Shown one piece after another: positions 44,454 to 53,601 of a stretch of DNA of 64,000 nt (position 1 is the first letter of the stretch; each line of letters starts with the position of its first letter). This DNA comes from Sinorhizobium numidicum (GTDB lineage Bacteria; Pseudomonadota; Alphaproteobacteria; Rhizobiales; Rhizobiaceae), in NCBI RefSeq assembly GCF_029892045.1, contig NZ_CP120368.1, forward strand, positions 2,416,001 through 2,480,000. The letters run 5' to 3'. The position numbers and the translations under genes are program-made. The notes under the pieces were generated by a model. The model did not search any database, was not told the DNA's origin, and saw only the letters and a list, made by a program, of their open reading frames with translations.

Positions 44454-45275
44454 ATGTGCGATGCGTGCGTTATGGAATCGGTAAAGCAGCGGATGCTGTC
44501 GCGGCGCGGTTTCTTCCGCGCGGCCGCCGCCGGAACGGCGGGCATGGCCGTCGCCGGATTGGGCGTGGCACCGCCGGCGCTTGCCACCGGTCACAGCAGC
44601 GTCACCGACCTCACCCATGAACTTCACGAGGAGTTTCCGACTTACTTCGGTCAACAGCAGTTCTTCCGCGAACAGAAGTTCAAATATGCCGAACACAAGC
44701 TCAACCTCTACGAACTCCGGGTGAACGAGCATACCGGCACGCATGTCGATGCACCCTTGCATTTCTCGGCCGACGGCCTGTCGGTCGCCGAACTGCCCGT
44801 CGAGAAGCTCGTGGTGCCGCTCTGCGTCGTCGACATCCGCGAGAAGGCATCCGCCAACCCGGACGCGCAGGTGACGCCGGAGGACATCAAGGCATGGGTC
44901 TCCGCCAATGGCGATATTCCGGAGAATGCTTGCGTCGCCATGCTCTCCGGCTGGGCCGCCCATGTCGGCACGGACAAGTTCCGAAGCGCCGACGCCGAAG
45001 GCAAGCTGCACTTTTCGGGTTTCCACGTCGAGACTGCCAAGTTTCTGCTCGAAGAGACCAAGGCGGCCGGCATCGCCGTCGATACGCTGTCACTCGACCA
45101 TGGCCCCTCGCCCGATTTCGCCACCCATAATGCCTGGCTGCCGGAGGGCCGTTGGGGCCTGGAGGCCGCCGCCAATCTCGACAAGCTGCCGGCGAAAGGC
45201 GCCACTCTGGTTCTCGGCGCGCCAAAACACCGCGGCGGCACCGGCGGGCCGGCTCGCGTCTTCGCGCTGGTCTGA
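44454..45275 (+). CDS. Tat-exported cyclase-family protein (kynurenine formamidase-like)
   Basis: A 273-residue protein. The N-terminus contains LSRRGFFRAAAAGTAGMAVAGLGV, with a clear SRRGFF twin-arginine motif, so a folded, metal-bound enzyme is probably exported to the periplasm. The cyclase (PF04199) metal motif HTGTHVDAPLH lies at about residues 97-107 and SLDHGPSPDF near 205. Family members hydrolyse amide or ester bonds, as in kynurenine formamidase or isatin hydrolase. The substrate here is unknown. Confidence 0.88.
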   Translation: MCDACVMESVKQRMLSRRGFFRAAAAGTAGMAVAGLGVAPPALATGHSSVTDLTHELHEEFPTYFGQQQFFREQKFKYAEHKLNLYELRVNEHTGTHVDAPLHFSADGLSVAELPVEKLVVPLCVVDIREKASANPDAQVTPEDIKAWVSANGDIPENACVAMLSGWAAHVGTDKFRSADAEGKLHFSGFHVETAKFLLEETKAAGIAVDTLSLDHGPSPDFATHNAWLPEGRWGLEAAANLDKLPAKGATLVLGAPKHRGGTGGPARVFALV

Positions 45276-45325
45276 TATCGAGATTCATTTGGGATGCGTC
45301 GTTCGGCGCATCCGGCCGGATGACC

Positions 45326-45431
45326 CATGCATGTTTCCTTAGATCGGAGCCGAATTTAAGGATAAAAACATGCAGCAATTCAAAGTGCTACAGCGACCTT
45401 TGTGCGTCTGAAAAGACGCATGGCGCTGCAG
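45326..45431. repeat. RIME-like two-hairpin repeat (copy 9)
   Basis: CATGTTTCCTTAGATCGGAGCCGAATTTAAGG forms the first hairpin, CAATTCAAAGTGCTACAG the linker, and GTGCGTCT-gaaa-AGACGCATGGCGCTGCAG the second. It ends 16 bases before the next start codon, close to its ribosome binding site. Confidence 0.9.
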
Positions 45432-45447
45432 TTCGACAGGAGAAACG

Positions 45448-45858
45448 ATGAGCACTGTGACCCCGCCCGGCGACCCGGAAAGCAACCCTCGCGTAAAAGC
45501 CGTGTTCAATGATATCCGCGCCACCCGGAAATCGGATTTCATCAACAACATGTGGCCTTGGCTCGCCTTCGATCCGGACCTGCTCGAACGCACCTGGCAA
45601 GAGGTCAAGGCGGTCATGGCGACGCCTTCGGCGCTCGATCCGCTGGTGAAGGAAATGCTCTATATCGCGGTTTCCGTCACCAATGGATGCGGCTATTGCA
45701 TCCATTCGCACACGGCTTCCGCCAAGGCCAAAGGCATGACCGAGGCCGAGCATGCCGATCTGCTGCGCGTCATCTCGCTTGCCGCCAAGACCAACCAATT
45801 GGCCACGGCGCTACAGGTTCCGGTCGATCCCGCGTTCGACGCGACCGGCGGACCATAG
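45448..45858 (+). CDS. Carboxymuconolactone decarboxylase/AhpD-like protein
   Basis: A 136-residue helical protein. The redox motif NGCGYCIHSHTASAK gives a CxxC-x-x-H arrangement at about residues 73-80, typical of AhpD-like alkylhydroperoxidases. KEMLYIAVSVT precedes it. The ATG follows AGGAGA located in the edge of the RIME-like repeat. It probably acts in peroxide detoxification, but the electron partner is not evident. Confidence 0.9.
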   Translation: MSTVTPPGDPESNPRVKAVFNDIRATRKSDFINNMWPWLAFDPDLLERTWQEVKAVMATPSALDPLVKEMLYIAVSVTNGCGYCIHSHTASAKAKGMTEAEHADLLRVISLAAKTNQLATALQVPVDPAFDATGGP

Positions 45859-45985
45859 GGTTTCGGAAACCACCGGCGGGAAAACGCCTGTCTTTCCACA
45901 GGCTTGTCCCGATCGGTAAAGAATCCGGAATAAAAGAAGAACATCCTTTCTGGCCTTTCGGTCCCGAATCACTACATTGGGCCGC

Positions 45986-48556
45986 ATGAGCAAAGGTTTT
46001 GACGACATTCCCTTCTTCGACGAGGAGCCGGCGCCGCGCAAGCCCGCGCCTGCCGGCGGCGGCATCGCCGCGCGCGCCATGGCCGCCCGCGACAAGGCTC
46101 AACGGCCGGACTATCTCGCCGGCCTCAATCCGGAGCAGACGGAAGCCGTCGAAACGCTCGAAGGTCCGGTGCTCGTGCTCGCCGGCGCCGGCACCGGCAA
46201 GACCCGCGTGCTGACCACCCGCATCGCCCATATTCTTTCCACCGGCCGTGCCTACCCCTCGCAGATCCTCGCCGTCACCTTCACCAACAAGGCCGCACGC
46301 GAGATGAAGGAGCGCATCGGCGTGCTCGTCGGCCATGCGGTCGAAGGCATGCCCTGGCTCGGCACCTTCCACTCGATCGGCGTCAAGCTCCTGCGCCGCC
46401 ACGCCGAGCTCGTCGGGTTGAGGTCCAATTTCACCATTCTCGATACCGACGACGTCGTGCGGCTGATCAAGCAGCTCATCCAGGCCGAAGGGCTCGACGA
46501 CAAGCGCTGGCCCGCCAAACAATTCGCCGGCATGATCGACACCTGGAAGAACAAGGGCCTCGATCCCTCGCAGATTCCCGAGGGCGATGCCCGCGCCTTC
46601 GCCAACGGCAAGGGCCGCGAGCTCTACGCGGCCTATCAGAACCGGCTGCTGACGCTCAACGCCTGCGACTTCGGCGATCTCCTGCTGCACCCGATCCGGA
46701 TGTTCCGCGCCAATCCGGACGTCCTGAAGGACTATCACGATAAGTTCCGCTACATCCTCGTCGACGAGTACCAGGACACCAACACCGCGCAATATATGTG
46801 GCTGCGGCTGCTGGCGCAGCGGCCTCGCTCGTCAGAGCGAACTGGCGCAGGAAATCCGGGCGAATCCCGAGCCAGCGAAGGCTGGCCGGACGACGTTTCG
46901 TCCGCCCCCGCGGAGCGCAGCCGCTCAAGCGGCGACAGCGTGAGCGCAAACAAACAGCAGCAGATAAACATCTGCTGCGTCGGCGACGACGATCAGTCGA
47001 TCTATGGCTGGCGCGGCGCCGAGGTGGACAACATTCTCCGTTTCGAGAAGGACTTCCCCGGCGCCAAGGTCATAAAACTCGAGCGCAACTATCGCTCGAC
47101 CGAGCACATCCTCGGCACCGCCGCCCACCTGATCGCCCATAACGAGGGTCGTCTCGGCAAGACGCTGTTCACCGAGCGCACCAACCCGGACGACGAGAAG
47201 GTGCATGTGCACGCCGCCTGGGACTCCGAAGAGGAAGCCCGCGCCATCGGCGAGGAGATCGAGCAGCTTCAGCGGGGCAAGCACAATCTCAACGACATGG
47301 CGATTCTGGTGCGCGCCTCGTTCCAGATGCGCGAATTCGAAGACCGTTTCGTCACGCTCGGTCTTAACTACCGCGTCATCGGCGGCCCGCGCTTCTACGA
47401 ACGGCTCGAAATCCGCGATGCCATGGCCTATTTCCGCCTCGTCTGTCAGCCCGCCGACGACCTGGCCTTCGAGCGTATCGTCAACACGCCGAAGCGGGGT
47501 TTGGGCGACACCACGGTTCGCACCCTGCACGACTATGCCCGCGCCCGCGACATCCCCATGCTTTCCGCCGCTGCCGAAATCATCGAGACCGACGAATTGA
47601 AGCCGAAGGCGCGCAAGGCGCTCTTCGACGTCGTCACCGATTTCCGGCGCTGGCAGACGCTGCTCGAAACGACGCCGCATACGGAACTCGCCGAGCAGAT
47701 CCTCGACGAGAGCGGCTACACAGCCATGTGGCAGGCCGACAAATCGGCCGAAGCGCCGGGGCGCCTGGAAAACCTGAAAGAACTCATCCGCTCGATGGAG
47801 GCGTTCGAGTCGATGCGCGGGTTTCTGGAACACGTCGCGCTCGTCATGGATGCCGAACAGAACGAGGATCTCGACGCCGTTTCGATCATGACACTGCATT
47901 CGGCCAAGGGCCTGGAATTCGACACCGTGTTCCTGCCGGGCTGGGAGGAAGGCCTCTTCCCCCATCAGCGTTCGCTCGACGAAGGCGGCCGAGCCGGCCT
48001 CGAGGAAGAGCGCCGCCTCGCCTATGTCGGCATCACCCGCGCCAAGCACCGCTGCCATATCTGGTTCGTCTCGAACCGCCGCATTCATGGGCTCTGGCAA
48101 TCGACGCTGCCCTCGCGCTTCCTCGACGAACTGCCGATCGATCATGTGGAAGTGGCCGAACAGGAAGTCTCCTACGGCGGTTACGGCCGCGGCGGCTATG
48201 GCCAGTCGCGCTTCGACAAGGCCGATCCTTTCGAGAACTCCTATCAGACACCAGGCTGGAAACGCGCGCAGCAGCACCGCTCGGAGGCGACCCGCGACAA
48301 TTGGGGCACCCGCTCCGGCCACGCTATCGAACGGATCGGCTACGGCGAATCAGGCCCGCGCACCCGCACCATCGACGGCGAACTGGTCGCCAAATCGACG
48401 ACCGCCGAACCCTCACGCTTCAACGTCGGCGACCGCGTCTTCCACATCAAGTTCGGCAACGGCAACATCGCCGCCATCGAAGGCAACAAGCTGACGATCG
48501 ATTTCGATCGCGCGGGTCAGAAGCGGGTGCTGGACGGGTTTGTGGAGCGCGTGTGA
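45986..48556 (+). CDS. uvrD: UvrD/PcrA-type DNA helicase with an in-frame insertion
   Basis: An 856-residue SF1A 3'-5' helicase of repair and replication. Walker A is AGAGTGKTRV (about 68-77), motif II VDEYQDTN, motif III VGDDDQSIYGWRG, motif IV-V KLERNYRS and TLHSAKGLEFD, and motif VI YVGITRAKH. Between motifs II and III there are about 48 extra residues, Ser/Arg/Glu-rich and low in complexity (roughly residues 281-328), encoded by DNA full of short hairpins (46821-46963). The reading frame stays open and the conserved motifs on both sides are intact, so the enzyme is probably active. The C-terminal region has a normal Tudor-like end. Confidence 0.95.
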   Translation: MSKGFDDIPFFDEEPAPRKPAPAGGGIAARAMAARDKAQRPDYLAGLNPEQTEAVETLEGPVLVLAGAGTGKTRVLTTRIAHILSTGRAYPSQILAVTFTNKAAREMKERIGVLVGHAVEGMPWLGTFHSIGVKLLRRHAELVGLRSNFTILDTDDVVRLIKQLIQAEGLDDKRWPAKQFAGMIDTWKNKGLDPSQIPEGDARAFANGKGRELYAAYQNRLLTLNACDFGDLLLHPIRMFRANPDVLKDYHDKFRYILVDEYQDTNTAQYMWLRLLAQRPRSSERTGAGNPGESRASEGWPDDVSSAPAERSRSSGDSVSANKQQQINICCVGDDDQSIYGWRGAEVDNILRFEKDFPGAKVIKLERNYRSTEHILGTAAHLIAHNEGRLGKTLFTERTNPDDEKVHVHAAWDSEEEARAIGEEIEQLQRGKHNLNDMAILVRASFQMREFEDRFVTLGLNYRVIGGPRFYERLEIRDAMAYFRLVCQPADDLAFERIVNTPKRGLGDTTVRTLHDYARARDIPMLSAAAEIIETDELKPKARKALFDVVTDFRRWQTLLETTPHTELAEQILDESGYTAMWQADKSAEAPGRLENLKELIRSMEAFESMRGFLEHVALVMDAEQNEDLDAVSIMTLHSAKGLEFDTVFLPGWEEGLFPHQRSLDEGGRAGLEEERRLAYVGITRAKHRCHIWFVSNRRIHGLWQSTLPSRFLDELPIDHVEVAEQEVSYGGYGRGGYGQSRFDKADPFENSYQTPGWKRAQQHRSEATRDNWGTRSGHAIERIGYGESGPRTRTIDGELVAKSTTAEPSRFNVGDRVFHIKFGNGNIAAIEGNKLTIDFDRAGQKRVLDGFVERV
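46821..46963. repeat. Hairpin-cluster insertion inside uvrD
   Basis: Four consecutive perfect 6-bp hairpins: TCGCTC-gtca-GAGCGA (46825-46840), GCCAGC-gaag-GCTGGC (46871-46886), GGACGA-cgtt-TCGTCC (46888-46903) and GCCGCT-ca-AGCGGC (46920-46933). Together they coincide with a protein stretch absent from usual UvrD sequences. The exact borders are inferred from where family-like sequence resumes. Confidence 0.7.
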
Positions 48557-48712
48557 TTGCAGCACGAGCCGGCGGACGATTACCGGCGGTAACGGCAGTC
48601 GCCCCCTCCCCTAAGCGGCGGAGAAAGAAAAATCAACGGCTTAGGCGAAGGCCAAACGTTAGATTTTGCAGAGAGGGGTCCATTAGCGGCCTCACATCGA
48701 GTCGCACTCCAC

Positions 48713-49174
48713 TCAAAACATCTTTCGGTACATCACGAACCCCGACTTCTCCGCCACCTGGTCGTATAGCCGCATCGCGGTGTGGTTCGTCTCATGCGTC
48801 AGCCAATAGACCCGCGGCGAACCGGCCGACCTCGCCCGCTCATAGACACCCTCGATCAGCGCCCGGCCCACGCCCTTGCCGCGAGCGGCCTCGCTGGTGA
48901 AAAGGTCCTGGAGATAGCAGTTCGGCTGGATCGAGGTCGTGCTGCGGTGCAAAATGTAGTGCGTGAGGCCGATCAGCCGGCCGTCGCTTTCGGCGACCAG
49001 CGCATGCATCGGCTCATAGGTATCGAAGAAGCGCGACCAGGTCATCCTGGTGATGTCCGGGTCGAGCGCGGTTTCGCCCGAGCGGCCGTAGAAGGCATTG
49101 TAGCCATCCCAGAGCGGCAGCCATTGTTCATAGTCGGTGCGGCTTATCGGGCGAATGGAGAAAGCTTCGCTCAT
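48713..49174 (-). CDS. GNAT-family acetyltransferase
   Basis: A 153-residue N-acetyltransferase. The acetyl-CoA loop is SEAARGKGVGRALIEGV (about 88-104), preceded by NCYLQDLFT. The substrate is unknown. It is convergent with uvrD and 68 bases upstream of the isochorismatase-like gene's end on the same strand. The 48557-48712 spacer shows nothing. Confidence 0.9.
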   Translation of the reverse strand: MSEAFSIRPISRTDYEQWLPLWDGYNAFYGRSGETALDPDITRMTWSRFFDTYEPMHALVAESDGRLIGLTHYILHRSTTSIQPNCYLQDLFTSEAARGKGVGRALIEGVYERARSAGSPRVYWLTHETNHTAMRLYDQVAEKSGFVMYRKMF

Positions 49175-49242
49175 TTTTCAAATCCTGGGCTGAAAGAGAT
49201 TTTTGCAAGTGTGGCGGGCGGCGAGGCGCGCGCGGGCGAAGG

Positions 49243-49872
49243 TTACCCCATTGCTCCGACAATTTCTTCCACCTGGCAGAGGATCGCATCGCCCATGAAG
49301 GCGATATTGTCCAGCGACCGCTCGGCCGCCTCGTGATGTCCCGGCCCGCAGGCGTCACGGAGAACGATCGGGACGAGGCCGAGGTCGGCGCCATGGCGTA
49401 CGGTCGGGTCGATGCCGATCTCGGTGGCGATGCCACAGATCGCAAAGGAGGTCAGCCCAAGATCGCGCAGGATGATCGAAAGCGGCGTTCCCTCGAAGGC
49501 CGAGAAGGTGATCTTGTCGAGGATCGCTTCGCTTTCCCGCGGCGCAAGTTCGGGCACGATTTCGAAGCCGGGCGTGCCGCGCAGGAACCACGGCTTGACC
49601 GCGTCCGGATCATCAGTTCGCTGCCAGGCCATCGCCTGGCGCAGTTGGAATGCGCCCATGAGTTCGCGCGGCATCGACATGTGGCGAAGAAAAATGACCG
49701 GATAGCCGCCTTGCCGGGCAGCCTCGACGGCCTTCAGGACCTTCGCTGCGATCTCGGCTCCGTCCTTGACCTGCCGCACGATGCCGACCTGCATATCATA
49801 GACGATGAGCGCCATCCGGTCCGGACGGCAGAAATCTGCCAGGTTTTTGCCGATGTGTCGCGTAGCCGCCAT
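49243..49872 (-). CDS. Isochorismatase-family cysteine hydrolase
   Basis: A 209-residue hydrolase. The triad is readable as Asp in VYDMQVG (near residue 24), Lys in ILDKITFSAFEGTPL, and nucleophilic Cys in FAICGIATEIGIDPTVRHG. I start at MAATRHIGK because GGAGGAGGG lies just before it. Family members hydrolyse nicotinamide, N-carbamoyl compounds or isochorismate; the sequence does not settle which. Confidence 0.9.
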   Translation of the reverse strand: MAATRHIGKNLADFCRPDRMALIVYDMQVGIVRQVKDGAEIAAKVLKAVEAARQGGYPVIFLRHMSMPRELMGAFQLRQAMAWQRTDDPDAVKPWFLRGTPGFEIVPELAPRESEAILDKITFSAFEGTPLSIILRDLGLTSFAICGIATEIGIDPTVRHGADLGLVPIVLRDACGPGHHEAAERSLDNIAFMGDAILCQVEEIVGAMG

Positions 49873-49958
49873 TTGCCCCCTCCTCCGATTTTGGACCAAC
49901 ATGTGGCGCCACATGCACAAAATCAATGGCGGGAGAGGGCTCTTTCTCGCGCGAAGCG

Positions 49959-50639
49959 TCAGCCGAGGACGTTGCGGCCGTCGTCTCCGCTCGCGCGCTT
50001 CAGAAGCGCGACCACCTCGGCGTCCGTGGTCTGGTCGAAATCGTCATAGTAGATGCTGACCGCGTGGAAGGGCTCGGGGCTTGCAAGGCAGACGATCCGG
50101 TCGACCTCGCGGCCAAGGCTTGCGATCGCGCTCGGTGGTGCGACCGGAACGGCGAGCATCAGCGCCGCCGCGCCGGCCTGCCGCAGCGCCTGGATCGCGG
50201 CCTTGGCAGTGCCACCCGTCGCGATGCCGTCATCGACGACAATGACGTTGCGCCCCTTTGACGAAATGCGCGGTCGGTCGCCGAGGTAAAGCGCGCGGCG
50301 GCGCGCGAGTTCGAGCCGCTGCCGCTCCGTCTCCTCCTTCAGGTAGGTCTCCGGCGGGCGCACCAGACGTATCGCTTCGTCATTCAGCACAAGTTGCGGC
50401 TCATCGCTGTCAACGAGCGCGCCAAGGCCGAATTCTGCGTGTCCCGGCGCACCGATCTTGCGAACGATCAAGAGTTCGAGCGGCGCCTTGAGGATGGTCG
50501 CCACCTCGAAGGCGACCGGCACGCCGCCGCGCGGCAGCGCCATTACAAGAGGATCGGCGAAATTCTCGCGCTCGATGGCGCGGGCGAGCCGTCGGCCCGC
50601 GTCGACCCTGTCCGCAAAAGGCAGTCTTTCATGGGGCAT
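49959..50639 (-). CDS. Phosphoribosyltransferase-domain protein
   Basis: A 226-residue type I PRTase-like protein. The PRPP-binding loop is NVIVVDDGIATGGTAKAAIQAL (about 131-152), and the N-terminal PLVMALPRGGVPVAFEVA is typical of the ComF-like/uncharacterised group found in many bacteria. The nucleobase is unknown. It lies 86 bases upstream of the isochorismatase-like gene on the same strand. Confidence 0.88.
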   Translation of the reverse strand: MPHERLPFADRVDAGRRLARAIERENFADPLVMALPRGGVPVAFEVATILKAPLELLIVRKIGAPGHAEFGLGALVDSDEPQLVLNDEAIRLVRPPETYLKEETERQRLELARRRALYLGDRPRISSKGRNVIVVDDGIATGGTAKAAIQALRQAGAAALMLAVPVAPPSAIASLGREVDRIVCLASPEPFHAVSIYYDDFDQTTDAEVVALLKRASGDDGRNVLG

Positions 50640-50924
50640 GGCATCTACTCCGGACCACGTTGAACCGATCCAAAGTCATGAGCGTGATCCCTAAATTCGG
50701 TCAGCCGAGGAAGCGCATGGCGCGTCCTCGTTGCGATCCAGGCTCGATTTCGCTCCAGCTCGAAAACCAGCAACACCCGACCACAACCGCTTTCGTGCAG
50801 CATGATCGCTCAAATTGCAGCGAATTTCTCCGGCCTTCGTTAACGCGCCGTAGGTAGCAATTGACCTCGCATACTGGCTGGAACGCAAGCTTTCTTTTAT
50901 TTTAGCACGACAGGCCGTTTCGAA

Positions 50925-52160
50925 ATGAGCTTTTTCCCCGCGTTATCGTTGATTGCGCTGCTGGCCATGCTGCCGGTTCTTTTGGCGCTGCGGCGGTCCG
51001 CGGCTGCCGGCGCCTGGGAATTCTCGGCCGGCTGCATGCTTTCCGCAATCGCGATCGGCATGATGATGGCGGCGGATGCGTTGCGGATGCCGCTCGCCAT
51101 CCTGGCCGGCTATGCAGCGCTTGTTGCGGCCTTTCCTTGCATTCTTCTGGGCCTGCGCCGGCTTCTGGCCCTATCATTCCCTCCGGCGGTGCTTTCGGCC
51201 ATCGCGCTTGTGGCCGGCATAGTCGGCCTGCTTGCCGCGCTCGACGGTCCCGATGGCCTCGGCGGCCGTATCATCGTTGCCGCCGGCCTTGGCGCCGCCT
51301 TCCTCCTCGCCATCTGCCTTGCGACGCTCGACCGCTGGCAGGCTGAAAAGCCGGCGCTGAGTGCTGCCATCATCGGCTCGGCCGCCCTCGCCCTCGCTGC
51401 GCTGGTCCCCGTCCTCGGACCTTCGTCGCACGCGCCGGTGCTTTCGGGGTCACCAGCCGCAATCGCCTTTGACTTGTCGCTCGCGATGATGCGGATGCTC
51501 TTCCTGCCATCTCTCTTTTTCGCCGTCATCCTGACGATGCAGAACCGCATCATCGCCGGTCTGAGGGCCATGGTCGCACGCGACGAACTGACAGGAGCGC
51601 TGTCGCGCGGAAAACTGATCGAAGAAGGGGAGCGGATTTTCGCCGATTGTCTTGCCCGCCGCCGGCCGCTCGCCTTCCTGCTGCTCGATCTCGACTATTT
51701 CAAGCAGATCAACGACCGTTACGGCCACGCCTGCGGAGATATGGCACTCGCCCATTTCGCTCAGACCGTCTCGGCCTTCCTCGATGGACGCGGCGCTTTC
51801 GGGCGGATCGGCGGCGAGGAGTTCGGCCTCATCCTGCCGAACCACACGGAAGAGCAGGCGGCAGCGCTTGCCGATGCGATATGCCGGATCGTGCGCGAAA
51901 CGCCGGCTGGCCGGGCGCACCAGCGCATCCGGCTGACCGTCAGCATCGGCATCGCCGCAGCGGCACCGGGCGACACGATCACGGACGTGATGATCCGCGC
52001 CGACCTGGCACTTTACGATTCCAAGGCCGATGGCCGAGATCGTTGTTCCATCGCCAGGCACCGTCAGATCGACGCCAGCGGCCGTGCGCTTGCGGCAGCC
52101 GCCGCACAATTGCGGCACGCGGAAGTTTCACCACACGAACAACTGCGCCATACGGCCTGA
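50925..52160 (+). CDS. Membrane-bound diguanylate cyclase (GGDEF)
   Basis: A 411-residue protein with about six hydrophobic segments in the first 200 residues, then a GGDEF domain (about 212-375). The active site is GGEEF at residues 296-300, preceded by LLDLDYFKQINDRYGHACGD. The residues before GGEEF do not form the RxxD inhibitory site, so product inhibition is probably absent. It makes cyclic di-GMP, which controls motility and polysaccharides in rhizobia. There is no EAL domain. The 50640-50924 spacer upstream holds only its promoter region. Confidence 0.93.
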   Translation: MSFFPALSLIALLAMLPVLLALRRSAAAGAWEFSAGCMLSAIAIGMMMAADALRMPLAILAGYAALVAAFPCILLGLRRLLALSFPPAVLSAIALVAGIVGLLAALDGPDGLGGRIIVAAGLGAAFLLAICLATLDRWQAEKPALSAAIIGSAALALAALVPVLGPSSHAPVLSGSPAAIAFDLSLAMMRMLFLPSLFFAVILTMQNRIIAGLRAMVARDELTGALSRGKLIEEGERIFADCLARRRPLAFLLLDLDYFKQINDRYGHACGDMALAHFAQTVSAFLDGRGAFGRIGGEEFGLILPNHTEEQAAALADAICRIVRETPAGRAHQRIRLTVSIGIAAAAPGDTITDVMIRADLALYDSKADGRDRCSIARHRQIDASGRALAAAAAQLRHAEVSPHEQLRHTA

Positions 52161-52244
52161 AGGCCACCGGACGGACAACGTTTGTCGCGGGCACAGCGGC
52201 GGCTTGTTATTGCCGAATCCGCCACCTATGTGAACGGTGCAGCT

Positions 52245-52350
52245 CACTGCATGTATCCTTAAATCAGCGCTGATTTAAGGATAAAACAGGCAGCAATTCA
52301 AAGTGTTACAGCGGCCCTTGTGCGTCTAGAAAAGACGCATGGCGCTGCAG
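52245..52350. repeat. RIME-like two-hairpin repeat (copy 10)
   Basis: ACTGCATGTATCCTTAAATCAGCGCTGATTTAAGGATAAAACAG is an excellent first hairpin. The linker CAATTCAAAGTGTTACAG and the second hairpin GTGCGTCT-agaaa-AGACGCA ending in CTGCAG follow. It ends 13 bases before the creA start. Confidence 0.9.
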
Positions 52351-52362
52351 TGGAGGATACTC

Positions 52363-52860
52363 ATGTTGCGCCGCATCCGCACCTTGCTTCTCGCCAGTCT
52401 CGCCCTTTCTGCCGTGGCAGCTCTACCCGGCCGGGCCGAAACGGTCGGCCAGGTCGGCGTCGATTGGCTTGGCAACGACATCAAGATCGACGCCGTGCGC
52501 GATCCGAAAGTCACCGGCGTGACCTGCCACGTCACCTATTTCGACCGGAGCGTCATTGACCGCCTCAAAAACGGCAACTGGTTCGAGGATCCTTCGAACA
52601 ATTCGATCGCCTGCCGGCAAACCGGCCCGATCGCCATAGGGGATATCGATCTGTCGAAGGAGGGAGAGGAGGTTTTCCGTTCCGGGCTGTCGCTGATCTG
52701 GAAGGACCTGCTCGTGACCCGCATCTACGACAAGGCCAACGATACGCTGATCTATCTGGCACATTCGCGCCAACTGACCGATGGCTCCGCCAAGATGTCG
52801 ATCACGACGGTGCCGCTCTTCGGTCAGCAGGTCACCTGGGAAAATGGCCGACCCGAGTAG
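52363..52860 (+). CDS. creA: CreA-family exported protein
   Basis: A 165-residue protein with an N-terminal signal peptide (cleavage near GRAE, residue 25). The CreA family core is VGQVGVDWLGNDIKIDAVRDPKVTGVTCHVTYFDR, then SNNSIACRQTGPI with two cysteines that may form a disulfide. It ends AKMSITTVPLFGQ. Periplasmic, function unknown. Its ribosome binding site GGAGGA follows the RIME-like repeat directly. Confidence 0.92.
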   Translation: MLRRIRTLLLASLALSAVAALPGRAETVGQVGVDWLGNDIKIDAVRDPKVTGVTCHVTYFDRSVIDRLKNGNWFEDPSNNSIACRQTGPIAIGDIDLSKEGEEVFRSGLSLIWKDLLVTRIYDKANDTLIYLAHSRQLTDGSAKMSITTVPLFGQQVTWENGRPE

Positions 52861-52934
52861 GACGCCTACTCGCAAAAAGGGCGGGATAAGATCGCCTCAT
52901 CCCGCTCCAGAAAACAGGACTTCTCAGCCCTCAT

Positions 52935-53231
52935 TCAGGGTGTCGGCGGAACGATACCGCGATAGTAGTTGCCCTCGCCGGACTGATATCTCTCCCTGTA
53001 GGTCATGCCGGTCGAAGAGGGCCGCTGACCGTCGATACTGCCGGTGGGCATCACATCGACGTTCGCCGGAGCGCGACGTGGCGTCTGCACCTCCACTCGG
53101 TTTTGGCGCCCTGGAGGATTATGGGGGTCGATTCCCTGGTAGTAAGTATCCGCAAAAGCCGGCGCAGCGGCACCAACAAGCGCGGATGAGAGGACAAATG
53201 CAGCGAATGACGTTTTCAGAGAAACTCTCAT
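52935..53231 (-). CDS. Small secreted protein, paralogue A
   Basis: A 98-residue protein with a signal peptide MRVSLKTSFAAFVLSSALVG ending AFA. The mature part starts DTYYQGIDPHNPPGRQN, contains one MPTGSID segment, and ends YQSGEGNYYRGIVPPTP. It shares the signal peptide and the start and end motifs with the protein at 53602-53964, so the two arose by tandem duplication. Function unknown. Confidence 0.75.
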   Translation of the reverse strand: MRVSLKTSFAAFVLSSALVGAAAPAFADTYYQGIDPHNPPGRQNRVEVQTPRRAPANVDVMPTGSIDGQRPSSTGMTYRERYQSGEGNYYRGIVPPTP

Positions 53232-53601
53232 GACGTTAACTCCTCGTGTCCGTTGAGCACCCGGCCTCCTAACGGATGCGATATCTGCAGCATACGGCCT
53301 CCTCACGAATGCTACGGTTACGAAGATACCATCCGTGGCCCTTGCAGGCGTTTGACGTTTTGTCACGATTGCTCATCGAACAGTGATGCGGATTACGCAA
53401 CTTTAACTTGACGCAACAATACGCCAGACTTCCCCATCATGATCTTTGTCATCGAGGATATTCTTCGCGCGCTGCATGACCAGCGGTTTGCAATAGCTAT
53501 CCACTACCGGGCGACGCGGCGTCCATTGGCGTGGGCCTTGGACGCCGTTAAGTGCGCCGAACTACCCGAGAAGTTGGTGAGTCGTGCGGTTACCCAGCCG
53601 T
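53232..53601. other. Spacer between tandem paralogues
   Basis: About 370 bases. Its first 60 bases must hold the promoter of paralogue A on the minus strand. A 62-codon plus-strand frame near 53439 lacks a ribosome binding site and family resemblance, and I do not call it. No repeat recognised. Confidence 0.35.

Noticed and set aside
45977..45985. TTG start three codons upstream for uvrD
   Set aside because: The ATG at 45986 is closer to the family N-terminus; the TTG adds only three residues and lacks support.
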